From assembly GCA_963514095.1 (NCBI GenBank), contig OY741270.1, positions 20,423,156 to 20,487,155 on the forward strand: DNA of 64,000 bases. The letters run 5' to 3'. The stretch comes from Eutrigla gurnardus. Its lineage: Eukaryota > Chordata > Actinopteri > Perciformes > Triglidae. The notes beneath the pieces are model-generated. The model saw only the letters and a program-made list of their open reading frames with translations. It was not told the DNA's origin and ran no database searches. Positions 1 to 46,100 of this stretch are shown here, one piece after another. The first letter of the stretch is position 1. Each line of letters starts with the position of its first letter. Made by a program: the position numbers and the translations under genes.

Positions 1-33791
<33,791 letters not shown>

Positions 33792-34152
33792 CAGTTACGG
33801 CGGAAAAGTTTGACAAAAAGCGCCATGTCACGGGTAGCGACATTGCAGAGTGAATACAAGGGATGCAAACAAAAGTGTAACTTCCGCCCACGTTTTACCA
33901 AAATATAATACAGCATACGTAACAACGGTTTTAGTCCGGAATCGTTCCCCTCGTTTAAATACAATTTCAGTTGTACAAAAAAAACCGTGTTGTATTTACG
34001 AACATATTGTACGCTAAGAGATAAACCAGCACAAGCACGTGGTTACATTTAACAAGAGGGCTTTTACTTTTGTAGTGTGGCACCGGAACAAAATCAAAAG
34101 TTTGAGTTCGGCTCCCGCTCTTCGAGAGCAACGCTGTCGCGTTACCATAGCA
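33792..34152. promoter_or_regulatory. Head-to-head promoter shared by FANCM and IQCC
   Basis: Only 361 bp separate the two start codons on opposite strands, so the region must hold both promoters. A GGCGGAAA sequence just upstream of the FANCM start (around 33799) resembles an E2F site, which would suit a cell-cycle-regulated repair gene. No TATA box is evident. An X-box-like sequence lies on the IQCC side. Confidence 0.75.
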
Positions 34153-34154
34153 AT
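34141..34154 (+). promoter_or_regulatory. RFX X-box-like site at the IQCC start
   Basis: GTTACCATAGCAAT matches the RFX-factor X-box (GTNRCC, 0-3 spacer, RGYAAC) at all but the last position. It overlaps the IQCC initiation codon. X-boxes near gene starts are a hallmark of ciliary genes. Function is inferred from sequence only. Confidence 0.5.
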
Positions 34155-35178
34155 GGACAGGAGCGAATGGGAGAAGTCACTCACCTGTTTTCAGGTAATA
34201 ATGTATCTAGTTAGCGTACATGCTACTTCTTTATACCTGCTGTTATCCAGGTCAGTGTTTCTTTGCTATATCAGGCCGTTAGCTGATTTCGCTAACTCTG
34301 GGAAACGGCTGTTCACAGTAGCAGTTAGCTATTGTTGTTAGCATCGACGTCATTCTAATTAGTGGTGGATAAGGCTACAATGGTACAAGTTGCCGTTACT
34401 GCGATGTTAATTAACGTTACTGTGACTCTTCCGTAGGCATCTGCACGTGGATACGTGGTGAGAAACGAAGTCCGCCGTGCGCGAGACGACTTTGAGGACA
34501 TTGTGAACGAGATTGATGGAGGCTTGAGCCATGTCGAGTGGAAGGAGATGGTCGTCCCTATTCCCCACTTCACAGACACTGTAAGTAACTGAGATTACAG
34601 CGTGAGCTGCTTCTCTGTGCCTTTCTCATGCTTTTGCTAATGCGTCATCAGGACGGCGCATTTCCACGACCCAGCACTGCCAGCAAACCTTCAAATCCAC
34701 TGGGCCCACCATCAGCATCACCATCACCGTCATCAGCACCTTCGTCGGAGGAGAGAGGACATCATAGTGTCCTGCTGGAGAGGATCGAAGCAGAGAGAGA
34801 TGATGCACAGACTAAAGGACAGGCCTGTCTTTCTGAGGACTCTTTTCACAAGAGCTGTGTTGGAAGGGATGGAGAGAGACAGAGAGAAAGCACAATGGAG
34901 GAGAAAGATGGAGAATCCACCACGGTCTGGAGCAGTTCTGAGCTGGACGTGAACCATGGATACTCTCACAAAGGTGAGAGTTGTGCACACAGTAGTTCCC
35001 TGTTATTGTTTTGTTGTCATTCAATCAATCAATCAATCAAACTTTATTTATAGAGCGCTTTTCATACATGTTCATGTAACACAAAGTGCTTAACAGAAAT
35101 TAAAAGCAGCAGCAGCAGCAACAGTTAAAACAACAGCCCCCCCTCCATCCCATCCCACCACGCACACACACATGCACG

Positions 35179-35241
<63 letters not shown>

Positions 35242-37147
35242 ACACACACGTAACACAAGTGAGTAATAATAAATAACTAGAGAATGCAATTTCTACGAAA
35301 TTGCGGTGTGAATGATGACTGCTGAATAGCTGGCGCTACGCTGGTATGATGACTTGAATGTGTATGAAGACGTAAAAGTAGGATGAATAGTTGGAAAAGT
35401 GGGAATTGTTTGAATTAGTATGAATGTCTTTGAAGAGTTGAATAATACCATGAATGTATGAGAGATGTGGAATATTTTAAGTTATGAATAATAGCTGACG
35501 CTACACTGGTATGATGACTTGAATGAGTATGAAGAAGGTAAAGTAGTATGAATAGTTGGAAAAGTGAGAATAGTTTGAATTAGTATGAATGTCTTTGAAG
35601 AGTTGAATAAAGTATGAATGTGTGTATGAAGAAGGTAAAGTAGGATGAATAGTTGGAAAAGTGGGAATGGGTTGAATTAGTCTGAATGTGTGTATGAAGA
35701 AGGTAAAGTAGTATGAATAGTTGGAAAAGTGAGAATAGTTTGAATTAGTATGAATGTCTTTGAAGAGTTGAATAAAGTATGAATGTGTGTATGAAGAAGG
35801 TAAAGTAGGATGAATACCACACCACTCGTGTCTCCATTTTAAAGTTTAAATGGAGCTTCTAGGTGAAAGTCTGCCCGAGCAGAAGACGTTTGACTAAAAA
35901 AACGACATATCCCACTACTAAATGTAGTTTTTAGTACATTCTTGTCCACCAATCAGAGCACACCTGCTGTCAGTTATGAAGATCAGTGCCACACAGTGCT
36001 GTCACCATGGCAACGGCCCTTGCTGCGTGTGTATGACTGCTTTGGAGCGTCTCTCCCCCTCTCACTATCGCTCCATTCCCCCTCTGCGTTGGGTCCGAAC
36101 AAAAGCTTGCCACGCTCACACAGAAACTCCTATCGCCAAGATTTTCACACCGTTAGCGCCACAAGACTCTGATGAAGACACTGATGACTTTTATTTTTTC
36201 CTAGTGTCAGAAATGTGGACGCTAGGGCGAGTTAAAAATGAAGTGGATTTCAGCATTTTGACTGTGTAAGTCCTGTTAGATTCCTCTGAACTTTGGCTTT
36301 GGCAAGGGTCCGAACAAAAGCTTGCCACGCTCACAATGAAACTCCTATCGCCAACATTTTTGCACCGTTAGCGCCACAAGACTCTGATGAAGACACTGAT
36401 GACTTTTATTTTTTCCTAGTGTCAGAAATCTGGAAGCTAGGGCGAGTTAGAAATGGAGTTGCTTTCAGGTTTCTTTGAAAATCTGCTCCTCGATTTACAT
36501 TAGAGCGGATGAGGCGAAAAATGGACTTGGCCGCGCTTAGAGGTTGCTAGTTCAAATTCTATAAATCTCACAGAGTTTTTGAGCACATTGTGAGAGACAG
36601 GAAAAGTTTGTCTACAAAATTGGAAGATATCACGTCTGTAGAGTGAAGATTGTGGCCGGGAGGAGTTTGGAAAGGAAAAAAATCTGAGAAGCCCCCACAC
36701 TCTAACTGATGATGTCACGCACTCTAGCCCAGAAGGTTCCACGCAATACACACCCATTATAAACTCAGGATTTCTCCCAAAACGATCATGGTCGTTGAAC
36801 AGTGATTGATCAGAAACTATATGAGCTATTGAAACGCGGATTGACACACCAGGACACAAGACTTGTGTCTACATTTTAGAGTTTAAATGGAGTTTCTAGG
36901 TGAATGAATGAATGAATGGTGAGCAGTTGAATGTGCAATGAATTTTGTCAAATTTGAATGTTCCGCTCATTGACTTCAATGTTAAAAAAATGACGTAAAA
37001 CGTTGAATATTTATGAATTTATGAATGTTATGAATGTGAAAAGTAGTAGCGGGAATGTCCTGAATGAGATGAACGTTTTGAAGTTTGAATGAAGTGAATC
37101 GGTTGAATAATGTTGAAGGAGATTAGGTTTGAAAAAACAGGCGGAAG

Positions 37148-37179
<32 letters not shown>

Positions 37180-40100
37180 TGTAGAATAACAAAGGATGTG
37201 AATGATTTCATCATTCACACCAACTAAATAGTGATAAATGAAACAGGGCATTAACAACAGGTACTGCAGAACTGAGGAACTGAGGAACTGAGGAAACGCT
37301 ATCATCGATGTATTTCACCGAGGAGACACTAGAGGCAGTAAAATGAAATAAAGATAAAATAATAAAACTCTAAAACTAACTAAGAGAAGAAAACAAAAAA
37401 AAAGAAGTTTAAAAGTCGGAAAATAAATAAAGTAAATAAAGTAAAACAAGATAAAACAAGATTTATTAAAATAAATAAATGAATAGAAAGTGAATAGATA
37501 AAGAGAATAAAACCAGGTTTAAGCAGGATAAAAAACAATAAATAAATAGAATTCAGCTAAAAGCCAGCCTAAAAAGGTAGGTCTTAAGGTTGCTCTTAAA
37601 AGTATCAACATTCTCCAGTGCCCTCAGGTCCTCTGGTAGGCTGTTCCACAAACGTGGAAAGGCGGCCTCGCCGTGAGTTTTTGTTCTCACTTTTGGGATG
37701 GTTAAAAGGCCGTGACCAGAGGACCGGAAGGTCCTGGAGGGTTCATACGATAAAAGCAAATCTGATAAATAAGTTGGGCCAAGGCCATTAGGAGCTTTAA
37801 AAACTAATAAAAGGATCTTAAAATCCTGAAGCAGACAGGTAGCCAGTGCAGAGACTTTAAAATTGGTGTGATGTGTGCTCTCTTTCTGGTATTAGTTAGC
37901 ACTCGTACTGCAGAGTTTTGGAGAAGTTGTAACTGAGCTAAGTTCTTTTTTGGGAGACCAGAAAGTAGAGCGTTGCAATAATTAATGCGGAAGGTGATAA
38001 AAGCATGCATTAGTGTCTCTGTACTGGCTTGGGAGAGGAACGGTCTCACTCTGGCAATGTTTTTTAGATGATAAAAAGCTGTCTTAGTTATGTTTCTGAT
38101 GTGTGGGTTAAAACTGAGGTCTGAATCGAAAATGACACTGAGGTTTTTTACTTGGTTAGCTGGTTTTAATGCCAGGGCGTTCAAATTTGTATTAATCATC
38201 TGTCTTTGAGCTTCAGAACCAATAAATAAGACCTCGGTTTTGTCCTGGTTGAGCTGAAGAAAATGTTTTGCCATCCAGGACTTGATATCTAAAATACAGT
38301 TAAAAAGGGCATCGATTGGCCCTGGGTCATCAGGAGACATGGCGATATACAGCTGGGTGTCATCAGCATAACTGTGGAAGTTGATGCCGTGCTTCCTGAT
38401 GACGTTCCCAAGTGGCAGCATGTATAGGTTAAAAAGTGTTGGACCTAAAATTGAGCCTTGCGGGACACCACAGGTAATTTTGTAGCTCTTAGATGAGTAT
38501 CCCTCCATACTCACGAAAAATGTTCTGTCAGTGAGATAAGATTTAAACCAGTTAAAAACAGTACCAGAGATTCCAACCTGGTTGTGAAGTCTGTCTAAAA
38601 GAATTAAATGGTCCACTGTATCAAAGGCTGCACTTAAATCAAGAAGTACTCAAATAGATGGTTTTGTCCTGTCCAAATTTAACCTGAGGTCGTTAACAAT
38701 TTTTACTAGTGCAGTCTCAGTTCTATGGTTTGTCCTAAAACCTGATTGGTACATTTCATAGATTTCATGGGTTATCATAAAATCATTTAACTGATTAAAA
38801 ACAAGTTTCTCTAAAATTTTGCTTAAAAATGGTAGATTGGATACTGGTCTGTAATTATTTAGTATGGAGGGATCTAAATTGTTTCTCTTCAGAAGGGGTT
38901 TGACTGTGGCAGTAGTGCTGTAGGAAAAACACCCATCTGAAGAGAGTAATTTACAATGTTAAGTAACTCATCCTCAAAAGAGCTATAAAATGTTTTAATA
39001 AAGGAAGTGGGAATGGGATCTAAAATGCAGGTTGCTGGTTTTAGTTGGGAAGACACTTTGCCAAGCATCTCAGCATCAACCAGGACAAACTTCTCTAGTG
39101 TTTCCTCATGTAAAAACAAAGGTTCTGTAGTGATAAAATTGAGATTCTGGTCTTTGGATAAAAGTGATCTAATGTCATCTATTTTACTTCTAAAGTGATC
39201 TGCAAAATCTTCACATTGAGATGAGTCTCCATATATCAATCTTCATTTATAACCGAGGTTCAATGTTGCATCGTAGAATGCTAGCAGAGCGATAGGCTAA
39301 GAGAGAACAATACCAATACAGAGATACTACAAGAGATACTACTATCGTGAAAACAACCGGGATAACTATGAGGAGGAGCAGAGCTGTGACGTCCCACTCC
39401 AGAAACGAAAGTAAAGTTGGTCAGAGTGGCAGCAACGCAGCAGTCGAGACAAACCTGTTTCTTTCTAAGAAAACAAGATTCAAAGTGACGTCTTTCTCAG
39501 ACACGGGTGAGTACAGCTGCTAATATCTTTTTGATTTATTTCAATCAGTAATTTTGTTTTGTTTTTGTCAAATTTGTAACATATTGTTTGTTTTCATGAA
39601 CGACTGAGGTGTGCGTCACTTTTAACGTTGCTCTCGCAAAGAATTGTTGGGTGTGGTCGAATAGTCTATTTTGCTTCGGAAGGTTCCTAACTAAAGAAGT
39701 GACCCGGAAGCTGCAGGTGTCTGAGGGGGCGGGCTCTAAAAGAGACTGTAGCCAAACGCCGTCAAGTCGGTCAACAAAGTCAACAGGCGAATTCGACTTG
39801 ATGTAGCCTGCAGCGCGCTACCTAACGTGATGTATTGTGGGTTGAAAGCGATGCATGATGGCTAGAATTGTGTCCGACGTAAGGTACGTGTCCACAGGGG
39901 CGTTTTTAAACGCGAGTGGACGAACCGCTTCCCAGTATTGCACGCTTGGTGGGCTGCCACTAGAGGATGATTGAAAGGCGCTCTCCTTCAAACAATCACG
40001 CGCACACTTCATGGCTGCACCTGATTGGACGATCGCTTTCACTGCTGTCCTGTCTGCTCCGGAGTTCACGCAGACCAACATGGCGGCTCGTTTGGAAACT

Positions 40101-43100
40101 TTCTCTTATTTTACGAAAATAGTTCACCGAAAGGTGTTTCTGAAAACATTTTAAGCGAGAAATAAGCTATGCACCGCAAGTTTTTAAAGTCATGCGACAT
40201 GTCGCAAAGGGAAGTTATCACCAGCATTTGTGACGTTTTTTTCCCAGAATGCCTGGTTTTGCGAGGCAAATGCATGCGCATGCATGATTCGAAACACACC
40301 TAATTCTAGCCATCATGCATCGCTTTCAACCCACAATACATCACGTTAGGTAGCGCGCTGCAGGCGGCTACACCAAGTCGAATTCCCCTATTAAAAGTGC
40401 CGCACACCTCGGCCATTCAGGAAAACAAACGATACGTACATTTGCATATTTAACAATTACTTTCAAGCTGACATATAGTAACTGTAATTGTGTTGATAAA
40501 TGTGTGGACAGTGATAAAAATTGAATCGTGTTACAAATTTGACAAAAACGAAACTAAAACCACAAATGAAGTGTAAATACAGCAACCGGTCAAACAGGAG
40601 CTGCTGGAAGTGAAGCCGATCACTGAACAAGCTGCTTATAAAACTAACAACATGGAGAAGTAGACGACGCGCTTTTTGAAGTCCATTATTGTAGTTTCTA
40701 AATACAAATCTATCAGTCATTTCCTACATACAGCTTCCTCTACTTCCTCTAGCTGTTTCACATTAAAGGTTTTTACACCAGAGGACCAGTGCGAGGCTTT
40801 TAATCTGAAGCAGCTAGAGGAAATGTTTGTCAGTAAGCAGAGCTTTGATAGCAGGGCTGTTTTCCAATTAAACTTCGACACTAAATGATGTGTCATCGCT
40901 TTGTTTCTCGGCAAGTCAAGACACAGTATCACAGGACAGAAGAACAGTCATCACACGTGTTTCTTTCCATCCATCTATCCATCCATTGTCTACTGTTTAT
41001 CCTGTACGTGTTTCTTTCATGAGATAATAAATGATAAACAACCAAAGTGGTATTTTAAATGAACCGTTTTTCTTTTCTTTCACACTAGGTGTGTAGATAT
41101 GGCTGCTGCAAACTATCCACATTCTGAAGATCAGTTTCGGTGCTGCATCTGTCTGGATTTGTTCACTGATCCAGTCACCACATCATGTGGACACAACTTC
41201 TGCAAAACCTGCATCGCTGAACACTGGAATAGCAACGACCAGTACCGGTGTCCCATGTGTAAGAAGGTTTTTTACCTGAGACCTGAGCTGCACGTCAACA
41301 CGTTCATCTCTGAGATGGTTGCTCAGTTCAGACAGTCAGCTCAACAGAGATCCAGCAGCAGCAGATCAGAGCAGCAGGAGGCCAAACCAGGAGAAGTTCC
41401 CTGTGACGTCTGCACTGGATCCAGACTGAAGGCCCTGAAGTCCTGCCTGGTGTGTCTGGTCTCCTACTGTGAGACTCACCTGGAGCCTCATCTGACCATG
41501 TCAGGCCTGAAAAGACACCAGCTGATCGACCCTGTGGAGAACCTGGAAGGCAGGATGTGTAGGAAGCATGATAAACCTCTGGAGCTGTTCTGTAAGACCG
41601 ACCAGACATGTGTCTGCATGCTCTGCAGCGTTTTAGACCACAAGACACACGAGTTTGTTCCTCTGAAAGACGAATATGAAGACAAGAAGGCAGAGCTGGG
41701 GAAGACAGAGGCTGAAACTCAGCAGATGATCCAGAAGAGACGACTGAAGATTCAGGAGATCAAACACTCAGTCGACCTCAGTGAGCAAGATGCAGACACA
41801 GTGATAGCAGAAGGTGTTCAGGTCTTCACTGATCTGATGGATTCTGTTCAGAGAGTCCAGAATGAGTTCATCAAAACTATAGAAGAGAAGCAGAGAACGA
41901 CACAGAAACAGGCTGAAGGCTTCATCAAAGAGCTGGAACAGGAAATCTCTGAGCTGAAGAAGAGAAGCACTGAGGTGGAGAAGGTCTCACTCTCTGAAGA
42001 CCACGTCCTCCTCCTCCAAAGCTTCCCGTCCCTGAAAGCTGCTCCACCCATTAAGGACTGGACAGAGGTCAGAGTTCATCCACCATCATATGAGAAGACT
42101 GTGGTGACAGCTGTAGCCCAGCTGGAGGAGAAGCTCAGTACAGTGATGAAGAAGCTGGTTGCTCAGTCTGAGCTGAAGAGGGTCCAGGTCTATGCAGTAG
42201 ATGTGACTCTTGATCCTGATACAGCACATCCTAATCTCAACCTGTCTGATGATGGGAAGCAAGTAATTCATTTGGATGTGAAGAAGAATCTCCCCGACAA
42301 CCCTAAGAGATTTTCTGATTGTGCTTTGTCTTAGCAAAGCAGAGTTTCTCTTCAGGCAGATTCTACTTTCAGGTTCAAGTTGAAGGAAAGACTGAATGGG
42401 ATCTTGGAGTGGCCAGAGAGTCCATCAACAGGAAGGGGAGAATCCAGGCGAGCCCTCGTGAAGGTAACTGGACGATATGGTTGAGAAATGGAAATGAGTA
42501 CTACGCTCGTGCTGGACCTCAGGTCCGTCTCTCTCTGAAGTCTCGGCCTCAGAAGGTGGGGGTGTTTGTGGATTATGAGGAGGGTCTGGTCTCCTTCTAT
42601 GACGTAGATGCTGCAGCTCTTATCTACTCCTTTACTGGCTGCTCCTTCACTGACAAACTCCTCCCACTCTTCAGTCCTTGTAGGTTTGACGATGAAAACT
42701 CTGCACCTCTGATCATCTGCCCTGTCAGAATAAACTAATCATTTATCTTATTTAATTTATAGAAATTAATCATTGAAAGGAACAAATATACAGTCTCATT
42801 TGATAGTGTGGTATTAGTACTTTTACTTGAGTAAAAGATCTGAATACTTCCTCCACATCTGTGGGAGCGTATGTGACGCAATTTTGCTGTTATTTTATTG
42901 TAATAAATATTAAAAAGATGCTGAAATAACTACATGATGATGACAATATGTAAAAACCTGTTGTTTCCTGAATGGAGTCTGGTTAATGGGAGCTAGGCTA
43001 TGCTAACATTGTAGCTGCTCCATCAACACTCCAAATAAGGTCATCTAGACATAAACACAGCAGAGACCTTGTTGTTTGTACCGTTGACAGTCTCTGGTTT

Positions 43101-46100
43101 CTCCACATGGTCTGTTCTGGTCTCTGGACAAATGCGGGCTACTATCTACACCTCTGGGAGACCACAGACCGCTACGATATGTTTAAGTCTCCATTTCTGA
43201 TTCAGTGACGGCAGGAGGAGAATCTCAATGAAACCATTGAGGAGAATCCACTCTGGGGGATGAAGCAATAAGAAATGGAAGAAATATCCAACAAAAACTT
43301 TGATGAATGTCGACCGTCTTTCATCAAAGTTTCTGGCTCTATGTCCAAACCCTATTCTCTGGACAAGGGTATCCCTCAAGGCTCAGTAGTAGGACCGCTT
43401 CTGTTCTCATTATACACCGGATCACTAGGCTCTGTAATCACATCACATGGATTCTCCTACCATTGTTACGCAGATGACACCCAGCTGTTCCTCTCTTTTC
43501 CCCCAACCTCTGACACTCACATTGCAACTCGCAAATCGGACTGTCTGGCAGACATCTCTGTCTGGACAACTACACATCACCTCAAGCTTAACCTGAATAA
43601 AACCAAACTCCTCTTCATCCCAGGGAAAGACTGCCCTCGCATGAACCTGTCGGTCTCTGTCGAGGGCATCACAGTATTGCTGTCGTCAGCTGTGAGGAAC
43701 CTGGGTGTAATCCTCAATGACCAACTATCCTGCACCCCCAACATCACTGCTGTGGCCCGATCCTGCAGATTTGCTCTCTACAACATCCGAAGGATTCAGA
43801 CTTTCCTCACAAAGGATGCAACGCAACTCCTGGTCCAAGCACTGGTCATCTCCCGCCTTGACTACTGCAGCTCTCTCCTGGCCGGACTCCCGGCCTCTGC
43901 GATTAAACCATTGCAGCGTATCCAGAACGCTGCAGTACACCTTGTCTTCAATCTACCCAAATTCTCCCATGTGACCCCCCTCCTCCGTGACCTCCACTGG
44001 CTCCCCGTTGCAGCATGCATCCAATTCAAGACGATGACACTGGCCTTCAGGGCCATCAATGGAACGGCACCCATCTACCTTCAAACACTGGTCGAACCTC
44101 ATGCCCCAAAGCGAGCACTTCGCTCCTCTACTTCAGCTGGCCGGCTGGTACCACCATCGCTGAAATCAAACAAATGTCGCTCAGCAAAGTCCAGACTCTT
44201 CTCTGTTCTGGCGCCTCAGTGGTGGAACGAACTCCCGACTAATGTCAGGACAGCAGAGTCATTTGCCATCTTCCAAAAAAGGCTCAAGACTCACCTGTTC
44301 AGACTTCACCTCGACTCTGCATTGCATGACCCACTAACAACCCCCCCCCCAACAAAAAAAACAGAAAAAACCCTTACCTATAGCACTCTGATCATAGCAC
44401 TGTTGCTCTTAAGGTACTACTTTACTCAGAATAGGACCTAACACTCTATTTTTAGCTCTTACTTTATTGGCAATGAAACGTTGTGGTTTCTTTCTTTCTT
44501 TCTTTTGAGAAATGTACTTATTGTAAGTCGCTTTGGACAAAAGCGTCTGCTAAATGCCCTAAATGTAAATGCCTGCCGTTATTAATGAATGTAAATAAAG
44601 TAAGAAGAATGTTTTCAAACTGGTCTTTGTTTGTTGGCTTTTGTTTGTACACCAGATTCATGTGGGGGTTCATGCTAGTCTACTTGCTCGTATTCGTGTC
44701 GCAGAGCGCCGTCTCGGTCCTGCTGGCGTTGGAACTGGACGGCACCAAACTGGAGGGGAGGTCCATCCGGGTGAAGAAGAATTATAATAATAACAATAAT
44801 AATGATCTTAATTTGTATAGCACCTTTAAAAATAAAAGTTTACAAAGTGTAAAGGAATAGTGACCTGTCAATCAGCAGGTAAGCCCTGCCCCCTAAAGCA
44901 TCCCCTGCTTTCTGGTCTGTTGGACTCTAAATGGACCATAATGTACTAAATGAACATCATGCTGGATTGAAGAAGACTTTAAACTAGAGATTGAGACCAT
45001 AAACTCATGTTTACAATGTTTACTGAGATACTGACATATTTGCGGTGAAAAAATGGATGCGAAACTTTCGCCGTGTTTTTTTCGCCGAAACTTTCGCCGA
45101 AAGTTCCGAACGAGCAAGCAATGAAACAGAAGAACTTGTGCCGAAAAGAGGAGCCGTGTCTGTTGTTTGGAAATTCTTCGGCTTTAAAAAATCCGACGTC
45201 GAACAAACAACAATATTCTGCAAATGCTGTCGGGCTAAAGTTGTAGCCGCTGTTGGCACTGCGGGAGAAAAGACGAGTCAAATGTCACTCAAAGACGCGT
45301 TTGCTAGGGGGGACTGCCTACGACAAGAAAAGCAAACGGTGGAACTATTTATTTTTTCTATTTATTTGGTTCAATATTATTTATGGATGTTGCCTTAATT
45401 TATGTTCAGTGGATAAAGAAGTCTTCATATTGCAGTTACAGGAGACGTATTGTTTACATTGTGTAGCCAGTTGGTTTACAAAAGATGTTTTTTCAAGTTG
45501 CACAACTTGCACAATAAAGGGTTCTGTATTTTGACTGCAACAGTCATGCATTCTGATTCCTTCACATCATTAATACTAGTGTGGACATTAATGTTTTTCT
45601 ACAATATTCACTCCTCATGACAGTAAAATATGTCATTCTAAGCCAATTTACTGCAGTAATTATTCTCTAAATTATTAGAAAATGAGGTTAACATCCAGTC
45701 GTGCTTGAAAAAAAAAAATACCGTCAAATACCGTGAAACCGATATCATTTTGAAAAATACTGTGATATTTGTGTGATTTTTGGTCATACCGCCCAGCACT
45801 ATCGTATAGTACTTTAACAATCACTTGAGCCATGAAATTTAAGAAACTGAGAAAAAAAAATCTAATTTTCCGAGTACACAATGAGATGCTTTCAAAGTTT
45901 GTTTTTTAAATAGGCAGCTTACAATAATATACTACTGGTAAGCAGAATATGAGGAGCTGGAAACAGCAAATATTTGGGCATTTTCCTTGATAAATTACTT
46001 TAATTAGTAATCCAAGAAAGAAAGAAAATTATTCCCTAATCAATTAATTGTGCAAGCACTAATCTTTTGTGTAAGCTCTGCAAACAACATCTATCTATAA

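Noticed and set aside
45420..45540. Possible continuation of the hAT transposase
   Set aside because: No catalytic motif or dimerisation domain is readable in any frame.
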